From: Dimorphilus gyrociliatus
Taxonomy: Eukaryota; Annelida; Polychaeta; Dinophilidae
Assembly (NCBI GenBank): GCA_904063045.1
Contig: CAJFCJ010000016.1
Coordinates: forward strand, 124,001-188,000
Length of the DNA stretch: 64,000 nt
Direction of reading: 5' to 3'
In this document: positions 25,301 through 36,755 of the stretch, one piece after another
Layout of the letters: the number at the start of each line of letters is the position of its first letter
How positions within the stretch are numbered: the stretch's first letter is position 1
Notes under the pieces: model-generated
Databases searched by the model: none
What the model was told of the DNA's origin: nothing
What the model saw: the letters and a program-made list of their open reading frames with translations, nothing else
Position numbers and translations under genes: made by a program

Positions 25301-28300
25301 AGGACAGCTTTAGAAGAGGAATTAGAAAGGATGAATATAGCTAAGAAGCAAGTTATAACAGGAGTTGAAAATATTGAAAATTCTATAACATGTAATCTCT
25401 TCACTTTTATTTACCTTAATTAACTTTTATTTAATAATTCCATTTAAAAATAGGTGGAATTAAAAATGGAGTATTAAGAATTGGAAACACAACTGTTGAT
25501 ATCAATCAAACAGATGCTAAAATGAAAGTACCAGACGTATTATTCTATGAAAATCCTCAAGTAAATCATTTAAATACACTGTATAAAGAAAAGATGAAAA
25601 ATTATTGAAAAAAATCTAACCTTTATCAGCATCTAATGGTTATGGAAGATATGTTGAAAGATTATCTTCTTGGAGAACACTTACTACTCGTCGGTAATCA
25701 AGGTGTCGGAAAGAATAAGATTATTGATAGATTTCTCTCTCTCTTAAATAGACCTAGGGAGTATATACAATTACATAGGTAAAATACCAATATCCTTCCT
25801 ATATATGAATGCAAGAAAGATTGCTAATTTTTTAATATTTTATCAGAGATACAACAATACAAACTCTAACATTACAACCAACTGTTGTCGATGGTGTGAT
25901 TAAGTTTGAAGACTCACCTTTAGTTAAAGCAGTAAAGAAAGGATATGTCCTAGTCGTTGATGAAGCTGACAAAGCTCCTACAAATGTTACTTGCATATTG
26001 AAAACTTTAGTTGAAAATGGCGAAATGCATTTAAGTGACGGAAGAAGAATCGTAAATGGTTAATATTTTTTCTAATTATCGTTCTTTCGCATTTATTCAT
26101 TTATACTTGTATTATTTAATTCCTTTTCTTGTAATATTCCAGCTAATTCTAGCCTAGAACCGAGTGAGAAAATAATAAAGTCACATCCAGATTTTAGAAT
26201 GATGGTATTGGCTAATAGACCCGGATTCCCCTTTCTGGGAAATGATTTCTTTGGCGCAATGGGTTTGTTAATTTTTATTAACACTTATAACTTATGCTCA
26301 TATATCCATATATTGTACTTTATGTATAATAATATTCTCTTGCTTTTGTGTTCAAGGTGATATATTCAGTGCACACGCTATTGATAATCCTGATGTTACA
26401 TCTGAAATGGAAATGCTTCGCCAATACGGACCACAAGTTCCAGAACATATACTTAAGAAATTGGTACTTGCGTTTGGCGAACTAAGAACGATGGCCGATG
26501 AAGGACAAATAAATTATCCATATTCAACTAGAGAAGTTGTTAATATGGTTAAGCATCTTCAGGTAAATATTACTTCCTTTCAAATGTTCTAGATAAATGT
26601 TAACTGCAACTATCTACTGAATTTTAGAAATATCCTAATGAAGGTCTATCATCAGTTGTACAAAACGTTTTCGATTTTGATTCATATAACAAAGAATTAA
26701 AGGAAACAGTTGTTGAAACTATGCACAAACACGGAGTTCCAATTGGAGCAAATCCAAATAATATTAAATTAGCCAAGACGTAAGTAAAAAATTTAGAGAC
26801 TTTATTGAATGGAATTTTGTTTTTTTCTCAATGAAAAACCATATTATATTAAATACAATTATTATTTTTAAAATAAAAAGAAACTTAGTAAAGAAGTGTT
26901 TTTTTCTTCTAAATTTGAAAAAAAGTAAGAAAATACAAAAGAAAACAAGATGGATTCTGCAAAAACAAAAAAAAAGACAAAATAACAATCTAACTTATTT
27001 ATTTTATACAATTATATATATGTATATATAGATAGATAAATATATATATATATTTTGACATTTTTGCAGGATCAATCTTCCAGATTTTGTTAATATTGGT
27101 AAAATACAACTTATAAGATCACCTGAGGCATCAGTCTGTTCTGTAGAGGATAAAAAGTTTAGGGTTAAAGTAAGTTATAGAATAGATAATGAGCAATTAA
27201 TTAAGTGTTGAAGTAATTAAATGAACAATAGGGTACGGTTAGGAATGCTCTTCAAAATTTTCCCCTTGAAAAAACTGAAGCTCGATCTATCTTATTCTCT
27301 GAACAAGAGAGTCATTGGACATTGCCGTTACACGAAACTAGCGCAGTTGTTGATGTGGCAGTAACCAAAGGTATATAAATAACAGACAAACTTGATAAAA
27401 GTACAACAGATATTTCTTTTCAATTAAAAAAAGCTCAAATGAGATCTCCGGTTCAGGATAAGAAAAGCTTAGAAGATATTATCCATGTTATTACAGCTAA
27501 TCCTATTAGTTTATATTCAATGAATGCGTCCAAACAACATCTAACCTGTATAGACCTATATAACTTCTTCCCAACGACTAAAGTCTCTAGCAGGTTTAAG
27601 CCAAAGATAACTATTATCCCTCTCTCCTCCCCTTTGGACTATTCTATAGTCCTTCACGAGGAAGAAGTAAGTAATAATCTTATTATATACATAGGCCTTT
27701 CGTATGTATACGAAACCTTTTATATACAGACAAATACAACTTTATTAATCAATTATGAAAATGGAGATGTTTCTAAGTTAGAAACTCAGACAATGCTGGA
27801 AAGCGCCGCTCAGAAGGTTACAAAAAATTTTAGATCTTATCAAGTAAGAATCAAAGAGGAAATAGAATTATGACAAATTAATTAATCCATCAATTTGTAA
27901 ACATAGGGATTATATAGGATATGTGGAGATTTTACTCACGAAACTCATCAAATATTAATCTATAAAAAAAATGAGTAAGTAATTTGTATATATTTGAATT
28001 CTTAATTTACATTATAAGGGTAATTTTAATTAAAAAAATACAGATCTAAAATAGAAGTTATTGACCTCCTTCAAGGTATTTGTCATTGCGTCACATTACC
28101 TGGAAAGATAAGCAATTTACATATGCCTTCAAGATACGATTGGCTTATAAATGATGACGAAAATAACAAGTAAAGTATTACATTTAATTTAGATATAGCG
28201 TTAATTATTAGTTTAAATTATAACTATTTAGGAGATATTTAATATCACATACAAAGGAGAATCCCTATGAGTATACAATACAAACACTCTCTGAAGCAAA

Positions 28301-30616
28301 CTCTGATCTAGGTTTGTCAAATAATTTAATTTCAAATCAAATAAATACTTTTATCTTTGTTAGAAATGATTGTGGCTGAAATGGATAGAGTTAGTAATTC
28401 ACCTATGCATTCTACCCATCTCTCCCACGTTCTTAATGAACAAATTGAAAGTCCTAATAGAGTTTTAATGAATTCACAAACTTACGCCTCTATTGCAGTA
28501 GGATTTCCTGAATTAGTAAGTTTTATTGATATACCGATGTACATTGGAATTAATTTATTCAATTCTTAACAGTCCAGTTCGGATATATATACAATTCCTA
28601 GAAAAGTTGATAATACTGCAAACGAATACTTTAAGAAATTAGTTTCTGGCAAAGCTAAAGGAACACCCGTAGCCTATCTTCCAAATACTTCTCAGGTCGT
28701 CAGATTAATGCCAACCTATGGCGTTCCTGAGGAGGCAGGAGTAACCAGAGAATCGGCTAGATATTTATCCGGATATTTAGAAGTTACCGATCCTCTTAAT
28801 AAGAAAATTAGATACCTTCCAATTCCAGGGTTAGTTAGCAATAAATTCTTTAAAGGAGATTTTTGTATAAATGTATCTGCAGAGTTTCGAATTATTCCGT
28901 GTACAATCAATGGTTTGTAAGAGATTCGGACGTTGACATCATAATGAGTCCTACATCAAATGATGGTATTGTTACGGTAGATGGAGGAGGATGCGTCAGA
29001 TTGTGGGAAACTTCAATAGCTCATTTAGATAGCTCTCTGGGAAGCTGGAGACAAATGATAGGCTCAATGGACTTTGAAAACTTACAAATTACAAGAGGAA
29101 AAGACGGTCCTCAACCGCCAATGGATTTTAGCGGACCTAAACACGGTAGAGTAGATCCATCCAATGCTCCTCACGTTGGCGGAAATCAATGGGCTGGCGG
29201 AAGTGGCGGCCGAGACACAGCTGGTATGGGTGGAGGTGGAGGACCTTATAGACTGGATTCGGGCCACGATGTCACACAGATACCAGATTGGCAAAAAATG
29301 AATATTCCCCCAGAAGTTCTCTTAGCCGCTCGGGAAATGGGCTTAAAAGCTTGGAAAGAAAGATTAAAACAAATTGAAATGAGTGAATATGACGGCGAAA
29401 TGTATGATCGTTTCTCGCAAGCTGTGCAAAGGCAAGTTCAGTCGTTGAGGGTTATCTTGGAAAATCTACAAGTAGGCATATTGTAAATCTAGTTGAACGC
29501 CTTTTAATTTTTTTTCTATAATCTCATAACAGGCTAAAGGAAAAGAACGCCAATGGCTAAAACATCAATCGCACGGTGACCTCGACGAAACTAAATTAAT
29601 TGAAGGATTAGCAGGAGAAAAGTCAATTTATAAGAGAAGAGGCGAAAAAGAACCTGAAGTAATTTAAATATTGTTTTCTCTGTGCCTTAATATAATTTTA
29701 CCATATGATTTGTAATTTTTCAGATGGGCACTCCCCAGCAAAAACCAAAACTGTTGAGGCTCGTTGTCGATGTCTCAGGAAGTATGTACAGATTCAACGG
29801 GTACGACGGTAGATTGGAAAGATCTCTTGAAGCTTGTCTTATGGTTATGGAAGCTCTTGAGAATTTTGAACATAAAGTTAAGGTAAGAATGAAACAATAT
29901 AAATTAAAAAAGAGTTAAAATCATCTGTACTGTTGTTTTTTTTTCTATAACAAACATTAGTTTGAAATTGTTGGACACTCGGGAGAAGGACCTAGTTTTG
30001 ATATGCTGAAAAAGGATAAACTACCTAAAAATAATAAAGAAAGATTAAATGTTCTTAAAGTAATTATACTACATATTTTGATTATTTTAAACCAAAATAA
30101 TGGTTGGCTTCTTTTAGACGATGCACGCTCATTCTCAATTTTGTATAAGTGGGGATCATACGATAGAAGCCACTGAAGAAGCAATTAAAAAAGTATCCTT
30201 GTTTACTAATTCAATTAATAAAAATTATTGATTAATTAATCAATCAATTAGATAAAAGAAGAAGAGGCTGATGAGCATTTCGTTATAGTTCTAAGTGACG
30301 CCAATCTAGATAGATACGGAATAAGACCAAAACATTTAACAGAAGTCTTAACAATGGATGAAGAAGTCAATTCATACATTATCTTTATTGGAAGTTTAGG
30401 AAATCAAGCCCAAAGGTTATATTTATTGAAATAATCATTTTATTTTAATCTTTATATTTAAAGATTCTCTTTTCTCTCTTTAAACTAATATTTTATTAAA
30501 ACATGAACAGTTTGGTAAAACAATTGCCATCGGGACGAGGGTTCTTATGTATGGAAACAAAAAATTTACCCCAAATTCTTCAACAAATATTTACATCAAC
30601 TATGCTTGCAACATAA
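22310..30616 (+). CDS. VWA8: VWA8, mitochondrial AAA+ ATPase with VWA domain
   Basis: Very large dynein-like AAA+ ATPase reported in the mitochondrial matrix. I chose MLRLLTMSRETASRR at 22310 because it is Arg/Ser-rich and lacks acids, as expected of a mitochondrial presequence. More than 25 short exons follow human VWA8 closely from end to end: LLQHLRWIMQK, RAATEGR, NVLPVLNNLLENREMQL, LGYNVEHIMLYQDMSARDLL, PHVGGNQWAGG. Three ATPase modules are visible. The first has a degenerate P-loop (GAPGPLRRS, also degenerate in the human protein). The second has GPRGCGKS and the third GNQGVGKNK with a Walker B-like VLVVDEADKAP. A carboxy-terminal VWA domain has the MIDAS motif DVSGSMYRF, and the protein ends QILQQIFTSTMLAT. 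Intron 24571-24621 uses donor GTTTGA, and a 53-nt intron at 28829-28881 restores frame. AATAAA lies at 30658-30663. Confidence 0.96.
23803..23825 (+). repeat. (TA)n microsatellite at a VWA8 splice donor
   Basis: A TA dinucleotide run in a VWA8 intron beginning almost immediately after the AAAA exon end. The donor GTATAT is itself the first unit of the run. Confidence 0.7.
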
Positions 30617-31146
30617 ATTTTGTTTTTTGTCCAAAAAAATTCAATCATTTCTTTAATAATAAACGTATATTTTACATATAAAAATTCTGCATTTAATGTA
30701 CGATTTAACAGGTTCAACGTCTTAGATTACGTCATAAAAAATCATATTGTAAAATTGTAGAGTAGAAGCTCGGTGTATTCTGATAACGAAAAACAATTTG
30801 TTATGAGTAGTTTAATTTAAATCTACATAATTAATCCTACGAAATGGAAATTTGTTAAAATATTCCAGATATTTGCGTCTTTCTTTATTCTATTCGAGAA
30901 AAGAGGAAATTGATTGAAAAAACAAAAAAAGAAATAGGGAAGATGTTCGAGTTTTTCAATTTGTACCAGATTAATAAACAGTATTATATACTCTATTTTT
31001 TCCCTCCCTCTGAAATATTTGATTTATAATTAAGAATAGATGAATAGTATTCAATGTAGAGTACGATTTCCCTGACTGCTATAAAAGCGCAACCAAACCA
31101 CAAAGTCTTGTCTTTAGGGAGCAATAGTTGACGCAAAGAAAGAAAT
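30617..31146. promoter_or_regulatory. Upstream region of the second MMP with TATA box
   Basis: The interval holds the VWA8 polyadenylation signal at its start and a TATAAAA at 31080-31086, 61 nt before the MMP start codon, so transcription should begin near 31110 with a short leader. No other gene is seen. Confidence 0.6.
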
Positions 31147-33028
31147 ATGAATCCCTACATCATGTTAAGCCTAGTTCTTTTAGTGTTTTTAATAGCTCTT
31201 CCACAAAGTCTCTCTGATTCGACTGACCTAATTCGGAGAGTAGAGGTTTGATCTTGTCTCTATATTTTAATAAAAAATGTTACATATATTGTTAATTAAT
31301 TGTTAAAGAAATTTTTGGAAGAATATGAAGATTACAAAGTTGAAGAGGGTAAATTTGATAACAAGAAGAAGCCAGAAGACATCTGTCGATCAGAACGGTT
31401 TCAAAAAGCTTTAAAAAAAATGCAAAAGTTTGCTGGTCTCAAGCCAACTGGAAATATAGATCAGGCCACGTTGGGAAAGATTTCTTCACCTAGATGCGGT
31501 GTTAAGGATGAAGAAAACCCAAAAAGAGATAAAAGAAGTTCACAAGGATGTAAGTGACTAAAATCATTTGAACAGTTTATTAATATCGTATTTAACCTAC
31601 TCAATTCAAATGATTGCTTAGTGTATAGGTGGCCTACTACTCATCTAAGAAACTGTGTAAGATATGAAAATCCTACAGAAATGAGTAACGAGGTCATTAA
31701 AGAAATAGTAGCACAAGCTTCCCAGGAGTATGCGGATGTAACATCATTAAACTTCGAAACAAATAATTCTCCTGAAGATCCTATTTTGGAATATTTCGAA
31801 TGCGATATTGTACTCTATTTTCACGGACCAGGAATAAACGACTGCTCTTATCCTTTTGACGGACCAAAAGGTGTATATTATAAATTATTAAATAATTCTA
31901 TTATTTAACATGCCATATTATGAATTAGGAACGTTGGCTCATGCTTTCCTGCCTACAAGTGGGCAAGTTCATTTTGATCAAGATGAAACATTCTCATTAG
32001 ATATTAACAATTTAACTGCGTATGATTTCAAGTCAATAGCACTTCATGAAATTGGTCACGCATTAGGTTTAGAGCATTCGGAAAACAGTAGCAGTGTCAT
32101 GTTTCCATATTATCAGACTAATATGAGAAAATTATCACAAGCTGATATAATTGCCATACAGAATTTATATAGTACTTCTCCAATTAATCAACCGCAAACT
32201 GGTGGAATGGAGCCAGGGTCTTCAATCGACAGGGAAGATTTGTGCAAAAAACCTACTTTTGATACAATCTTTCAAATAAATAATCAATCTTATTATATAT
32301 TTAAGAATAAGTTCTTTTGGAGTTTCGATATTGAAAGATCACATCGTCTGTCTGAACCAATGCTGATTAAAGATCATTGGCCTGGTTTGGAACCTAATAT
32401 TGATGCTGGATTTTTATGGCCATCAACCGGATATACGTATATTTTTAAAGATGATAAATATTGGAAATTTAAAAATCATGAATCCTCTGAAGGTTATCCT
32501 AGAAAAATAGGAGAGAACGGATTTTATAATATACCAAAAAAACTTGATTCCGTTTTTGTTCATCCAGAAAACGGAATGGTCTATTTTACGAAAAATTCTA
32601 ATTATTGGAGGAGCGATGTTATACGAGAGAACGGTTCCAATGAATATCCCAAACCGCTTAAAAATGTACTGGGAATAGATAAACTAAGAAGTGCCATTGA
32701 AATTAATGGGACAATGTACAACTTTCATAAAGACAGCTCACTATTTTACAGTTGGAACGTTGATATCTCAAATGCCACCAAAATAGGTTGGATGACGTAT
32801 ACTAAAAAATTTTTGGGTTGTCCCATTTCGATAGATGAGCAATTAAAAACAAATAAATACTATACGTATACTTCTACAGAAGAAACCTTTGAGAAAAGAA
32901 GACAAAAAATGATCCAGCGGAATATTCAGTTTGAATTTTCATTAGACAGTAGCTCTGAAAGTATTAGCTATGGGAAAGCTTCAATACTGATACATCTCTC
33001 AGCTTTTTTAACTTTCCTTGTCATATAA
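31147..33028 (+). CDS. Matrix metalloproteinase, second copy, four exons
   Basis: Join 31147-31245, 31309-31549, 31622-31870, 31929-33028; lengths total 563 codons including the stop. Signal peptide: MNPYIMLSLVLLVFLIALPQ. The prodomain has FQKALKKMQKFAGLKPTGN and the cysteine switch PRCGVKDE, followed by a KRDKR furin-type site. The catalytic domain has AHAFLPTSGQVHFDQDE, the zinc motif HEIGHALGLEH and the Met-turn SVMFPYY. A hemopexin domain runs from about residue 300 to 480, less regular than in its neighbour. The hydrophobic tail ILIHLSAFLTFLVI suggests membrane or GPI anchoring. Length and domain plan match the copy at 19536, so this is a local duplicate pair flanking VWA8. AATAAA lies at 33084-33089. 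Confidence 0.94.
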
Positions 33029-33190
33029 ATTCAGAATTTCAAAATAGTTCATTTATTACATTTCCCAAAAATGGAGATAGATGAATAAAATTTTTCGAAA
33101 TTCTATTGATATTTTATAGATGTTTGTATTTGGAATAATTATATTCCATAACGCACTCAAAACTCTAATCTAACGGAGAAATATAGTCTT
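33029..33190. terminator. Convergent 3' ends of MMP and SPT5
   Basis: Two genes meet tail to tail across 162 bp. The MMP signal is AATAAA at 33084-33089. For SPT5 (minus strand) the sequence GAATAAAA places an AATAAA across its own stop codon (33195 to 33190). If that is used, its 3' UTR would be only about 20 nt. A second minus-strand AATAAA lies at 33057-33052. Confidence 0.5.
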
Positions 33191-36100
33191 TTATTCGACC
33201 ATCTTACATAAATAGTTCATTTGATACATTTCGATCGATCCATTGTCCATTTTAACGACACCTTCACCGCTGTCGCTACTTAAGAGCTGTCCAGTTTGAT
33301 CTCTTTCGTCACCCATAATTACCTATGAAAATATTAAAATTATAAGAGACTAGAAAGAATTTCAATTGAATCATTTCTTTTACCTTGACTCTGTTGTTTC
33401 TAGTCGGTTGAACTGGTTCCAAGGTGTGAGGTGGAACGGATACAATTTTATTATTCAAAGCTGGTACTTGAACAGTCGCAAGATTTCCAGTAGCTCCTTT
33501 TACTATACATTCCTGGTTTCTTAGTTGGGCATCATCGTGATCCATTCCAACTCGGACAACCAAATCGGAGCATAGCCAATCGGCATTTGAAGAGTCAAAC
33601 GCTGACGGAGTTGGAGCAGCATACGGAGTAGGAGGTGTTGGTGCGGCAGGAGTGTATGGATTGAAAGACACTGCTGGACTGTGAGTAATTTCGTCGTCCA
33701 GAGGTTTTGGTGTTGCACTAGCCGAAGGGTCCCAGGCTCCTCCAGGAGTTCGAGAACCATCGTGACTCGGAGTTGCTCCTCCATAATGAGGCGTTCTTGA
33801 TCCATCGTAGAGAGGTGTTTGTGAACCATACATGGGAGTTCTGCCTCCACTGTATGATGGAGTTACTCCTCCCATCTGTCCTTGGGGAGTTTTGGTGGGG
33901 AAAGTTCCCGTCACAGCTCTTGCGCTCTTGGAATCGTTTACAGTTACTAAACGATTAATATCGACATTAACTGTATTACATCCAGTATGCAATTCAACCC
34001 TAGCAGTGTCATCAGTCGCATCCTTCACAATTCCTATGTAGCCCTTATAACCTCCTTGAGTAATTCGCACAGTTTGACCTATAAGTTTCCTATTTCTCAT
34101 TGACCCATCAGTCATTCGTCCTCGACCAGCACCCTGACTTGGATGTTTCGGACTCATTATTCTTGGTGACATGCTACCAGATAGAATGTTCGAAGGACTG
34201 CTACTAGTCTTTCCGGCAACAGATATATGGCGAGCACGGCAAACGAACATTCCAGAATTTTCAGCAACTAAACGAGAATGGAGAAATACAAATGCACGAA
34301 ATATATGCTTAACTTGTCCTTGATGTCCTGAATGAGGGCCATCTTGGACCTTGACCATATCTCCAACAGTTACTTCTTTATTGTCAGCATCTAACGCTCG
34401 AGCATTTTTGTTAGATTTTTTAGGCTGAACGGCTGTCTCTTTTAGTTTCTTTACATGACCATGCATGGTTAGAATATGTAGATATTCTCTTTCCAATCGA
34501 ACAATTACGCCAACTTGCTGTTGCTCAATCAAAACCATTTGACCATGTTCAAATTTACCAGCAGAATCTACTCCTGTTGCTCTATCCGTACATAATTGAA
34601 CATCTCTTGGTAAAACAAGCAATTCATGCATTGATAAATCGGATATTATTCTCAATTCCTTGTCTTCAACAGCTACAACTAGACCGGTGTCGCCAACAAA
34701 ATTTCCTTTTAAAACTTTCACGTGATCACCAATATGAAAATATTTTCTAAGTTCATGAGCAGGGAAAGACATACGATCCTTCAATTCTTTATGTTTTGGG
34801 AGCATTTCAACAACTCCACCTTCAACTTTGACAACTTTACCCTGCAAATTCTGCAATTCTCCAGTAACTACTTCAACATTGTCACCTGGTGCGAAAGGCT
34901 GTTCTTCGGTCCACTTTAGTTTTTGCAAATCTAGCGAGTCTTTTTCTGCTGACTCTTCAAACTTTTCCAATTCGTTCATAGTCGGCTTAACACCCTCGGT
35001 TATTAAGAGACCAACACTCAAATTTTTGTACAAGAAACCCTTTCGACTGTAGCGATTTCCTTCAAAGATTAAGTAATCCCCATCAGTATTCCAATCACCC
35101 CCTATACTTTTTATAAGATCAGGATCAAATAGCTTTTGTGGAATTCTCCCCTTTTTTTTTGGCTCCTCATTTGTTTTCAAGGCTCCTCGTTTTCTTGTAT
35201 AATCAATTCTTGGTATAAGTTTAGCACAAATTTGATTTTGAGATGGTTCACAATAAAAGACCTGAGCCAAGTCTCCCTTAAATCTTCCAGACTTGAGTCT
35301 TACCCAGCTGCCTTCCCTTAAATTTCCAACTGCTTGAACAACTTTAAGTACGTCAGGCATTTGCTTAATAGGAACCATTTGCTGTTGATAAAATCCAATT
35401 TTAAGATTCCCAATGCCATCGATTGCCTGCTTAACGTGAGTTTGTTTAAAAGCTTCAATATAAATATACCCTTTAAGATGCTCAAGACAAACGACAGATT
35501 TAATCAGCAAGGGTTGGCCTTCATTTTCATACGTAAGATATTTTCGCATTAAATGAAGAGCAGTATTTTTTTCTTCGCCCATTCGACATTTGACTACCCA
35601 CAAGTTAGGGTCTTTAACGCCAGGTAAAATGGAATGTTGGCTAATGTCATCAGACATTTGCTCTCCTTGGCCGTAACTATGCGATGGACCAGAATAGGCG
35701 TATTTTTGTTTGTAATATTCGTTAATTTCTTCTTCATCTTCAGGTTTTAGTGTATCGTCTGGAGTAATAAAACGATCGATGTCTCGAGCACTAGGTCCTC
35801 TTTCCTCTTGAAGAATTCTTATGGCTTCCTTAGGATCATAACCAGCCTCAGGTCTATCATCTTCTTCCTCGTCTTCGTCGCTTTCATCAACCTCTGTTGT
35901 AAAATATTTAAACAATGCCAAAACTTTCAAAATTGTTTAATACACACAAACCTGCTTCATCAATAATGAAATTGGAAACCTTAGATCTCTTTCTTGGCCT
36001 TTCGTCGTATTCCTCCTCCTCCTCTTCCTCCTCTTCGCTAAAAGATTTATCATTCTCCGAGTCAGACCCACTCATTTCCTATAAAAAGTAAAAAGTATGA

Positions 36101-36282
36101 GAATGGCTATATAATAATGATGTTTATTGATATATTTCTATGATTTATTAAGCGATTAATCAATATATTTAATTGGAACTTGCATCATATCTCTTGCTAT
36201 TGTAGAAATAAAAGTTAACCATGTGAAATGATAGAGAAAGAAACAGGATATTTACCTCATCGCTTCTGTCACTATCCGACAT
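33191..36282 (-). CDS. SUPT5H: Transcription elongation factor SPT5 (DSIF large subunit)
   Basis: With SPT4, clamps RNA polymerase II and controls pausing and elongation. Exons: the first begins at 36282 (MSDSDRSDE); the second, about 36078-35952, carries a poly-Glu acidic stretch and RPRKRSKV; one very long exon, about 35916-33384, follows; the last is 33323-33191. The NGN domain reads LPGKKDPNLW-like (exactly [17 protein letters not shown]) through [20 protein letters not shown] modules follow ([72 protein letters not shown]). The carboxy-terminal repeat region has [20 protein letters not shown], the P-TEFb substrate. The last KOW follows [13 protein letters not shown] and is completed by exon 4 ([11 protein letters not shown]). 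The repeat region is shorter than in vertebrates. No oddities in frame. Confidence 0.96.
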
Positions 36283-36755
36283 TTTCTGGGGGGAAAAGGA
36301 CTACTGATGCAGAAATGAATAAAAACACTACCAATTACACTTACAATTGTCTAAATTAGTCAAAATATGAAACCTCTTGTTCACAAGGAAATCTCTCCGG
36401 ATAAACCACAGTAGAACTGAGTATTCCTTAGATGCAGCAGTTACTTCAGTGTATAACCTCTACTGCGCATGCGCTCCACAGACGAAGTATTCAATAGAAA
36501 TACACCAGTTTTCTTTTATCAGAATTTTGGCGCGAAACTGTTCCCAGTCGCCTTGATGTGATAATTTTTGTTGTTAAATATTTTGTGCACTGTAGCTGTT
36601 CAAGTTAAATTGACTAAAAATTAGCAACAAACATTATAGGAAGAACTCTTGAAAAGCGACTGGAACAAATTTTAACCTTTAACTTTTAAATAACATTTGT
36701 GACCAGTACTCAACAATCTACCACAGAAAATCTTTTTACAAATAATATTACTATC
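36283..36755. promoter_or_regulatory. Bidirectional promoter of SPT5 and HELZ2-like helicase
   Basis: The two start codons diverge across 473 bp. At 36464-36474 lies TGCGCATGCGC, a palindromic NRF1-type site. At 36526-36537 lies TTTGGCGCGAAA, matching the E2F consensus TTTSSCGCSAAA. Both sit in a GC-rich patch unusual for this window. Confidence 0.6.

Noticed and set aside
28863-28920. Frameshift in VWA8
   Set aside because: A 53-nt intron (28829-28881) with GT-AG ends restores the frame.
31910-33028. Separate protein starting MPYYELGTLAHAF
   Set aside because: The first residues translate the end of a 58-nt intron; splicing at 31870/31929 joins this to the MMP upstream with correct frame (GPKGTLAHAF).
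33773-35552. Plus-strand frames opposite SPT5
   Set aside because: Antisense shadows of the long SPT5 exon, with no independent signals.
36699-36755. Longer amino terminus of the helicase
   Set aside because: The upstream extension begins at a GTG with no ATG; the first ATG is 36756.
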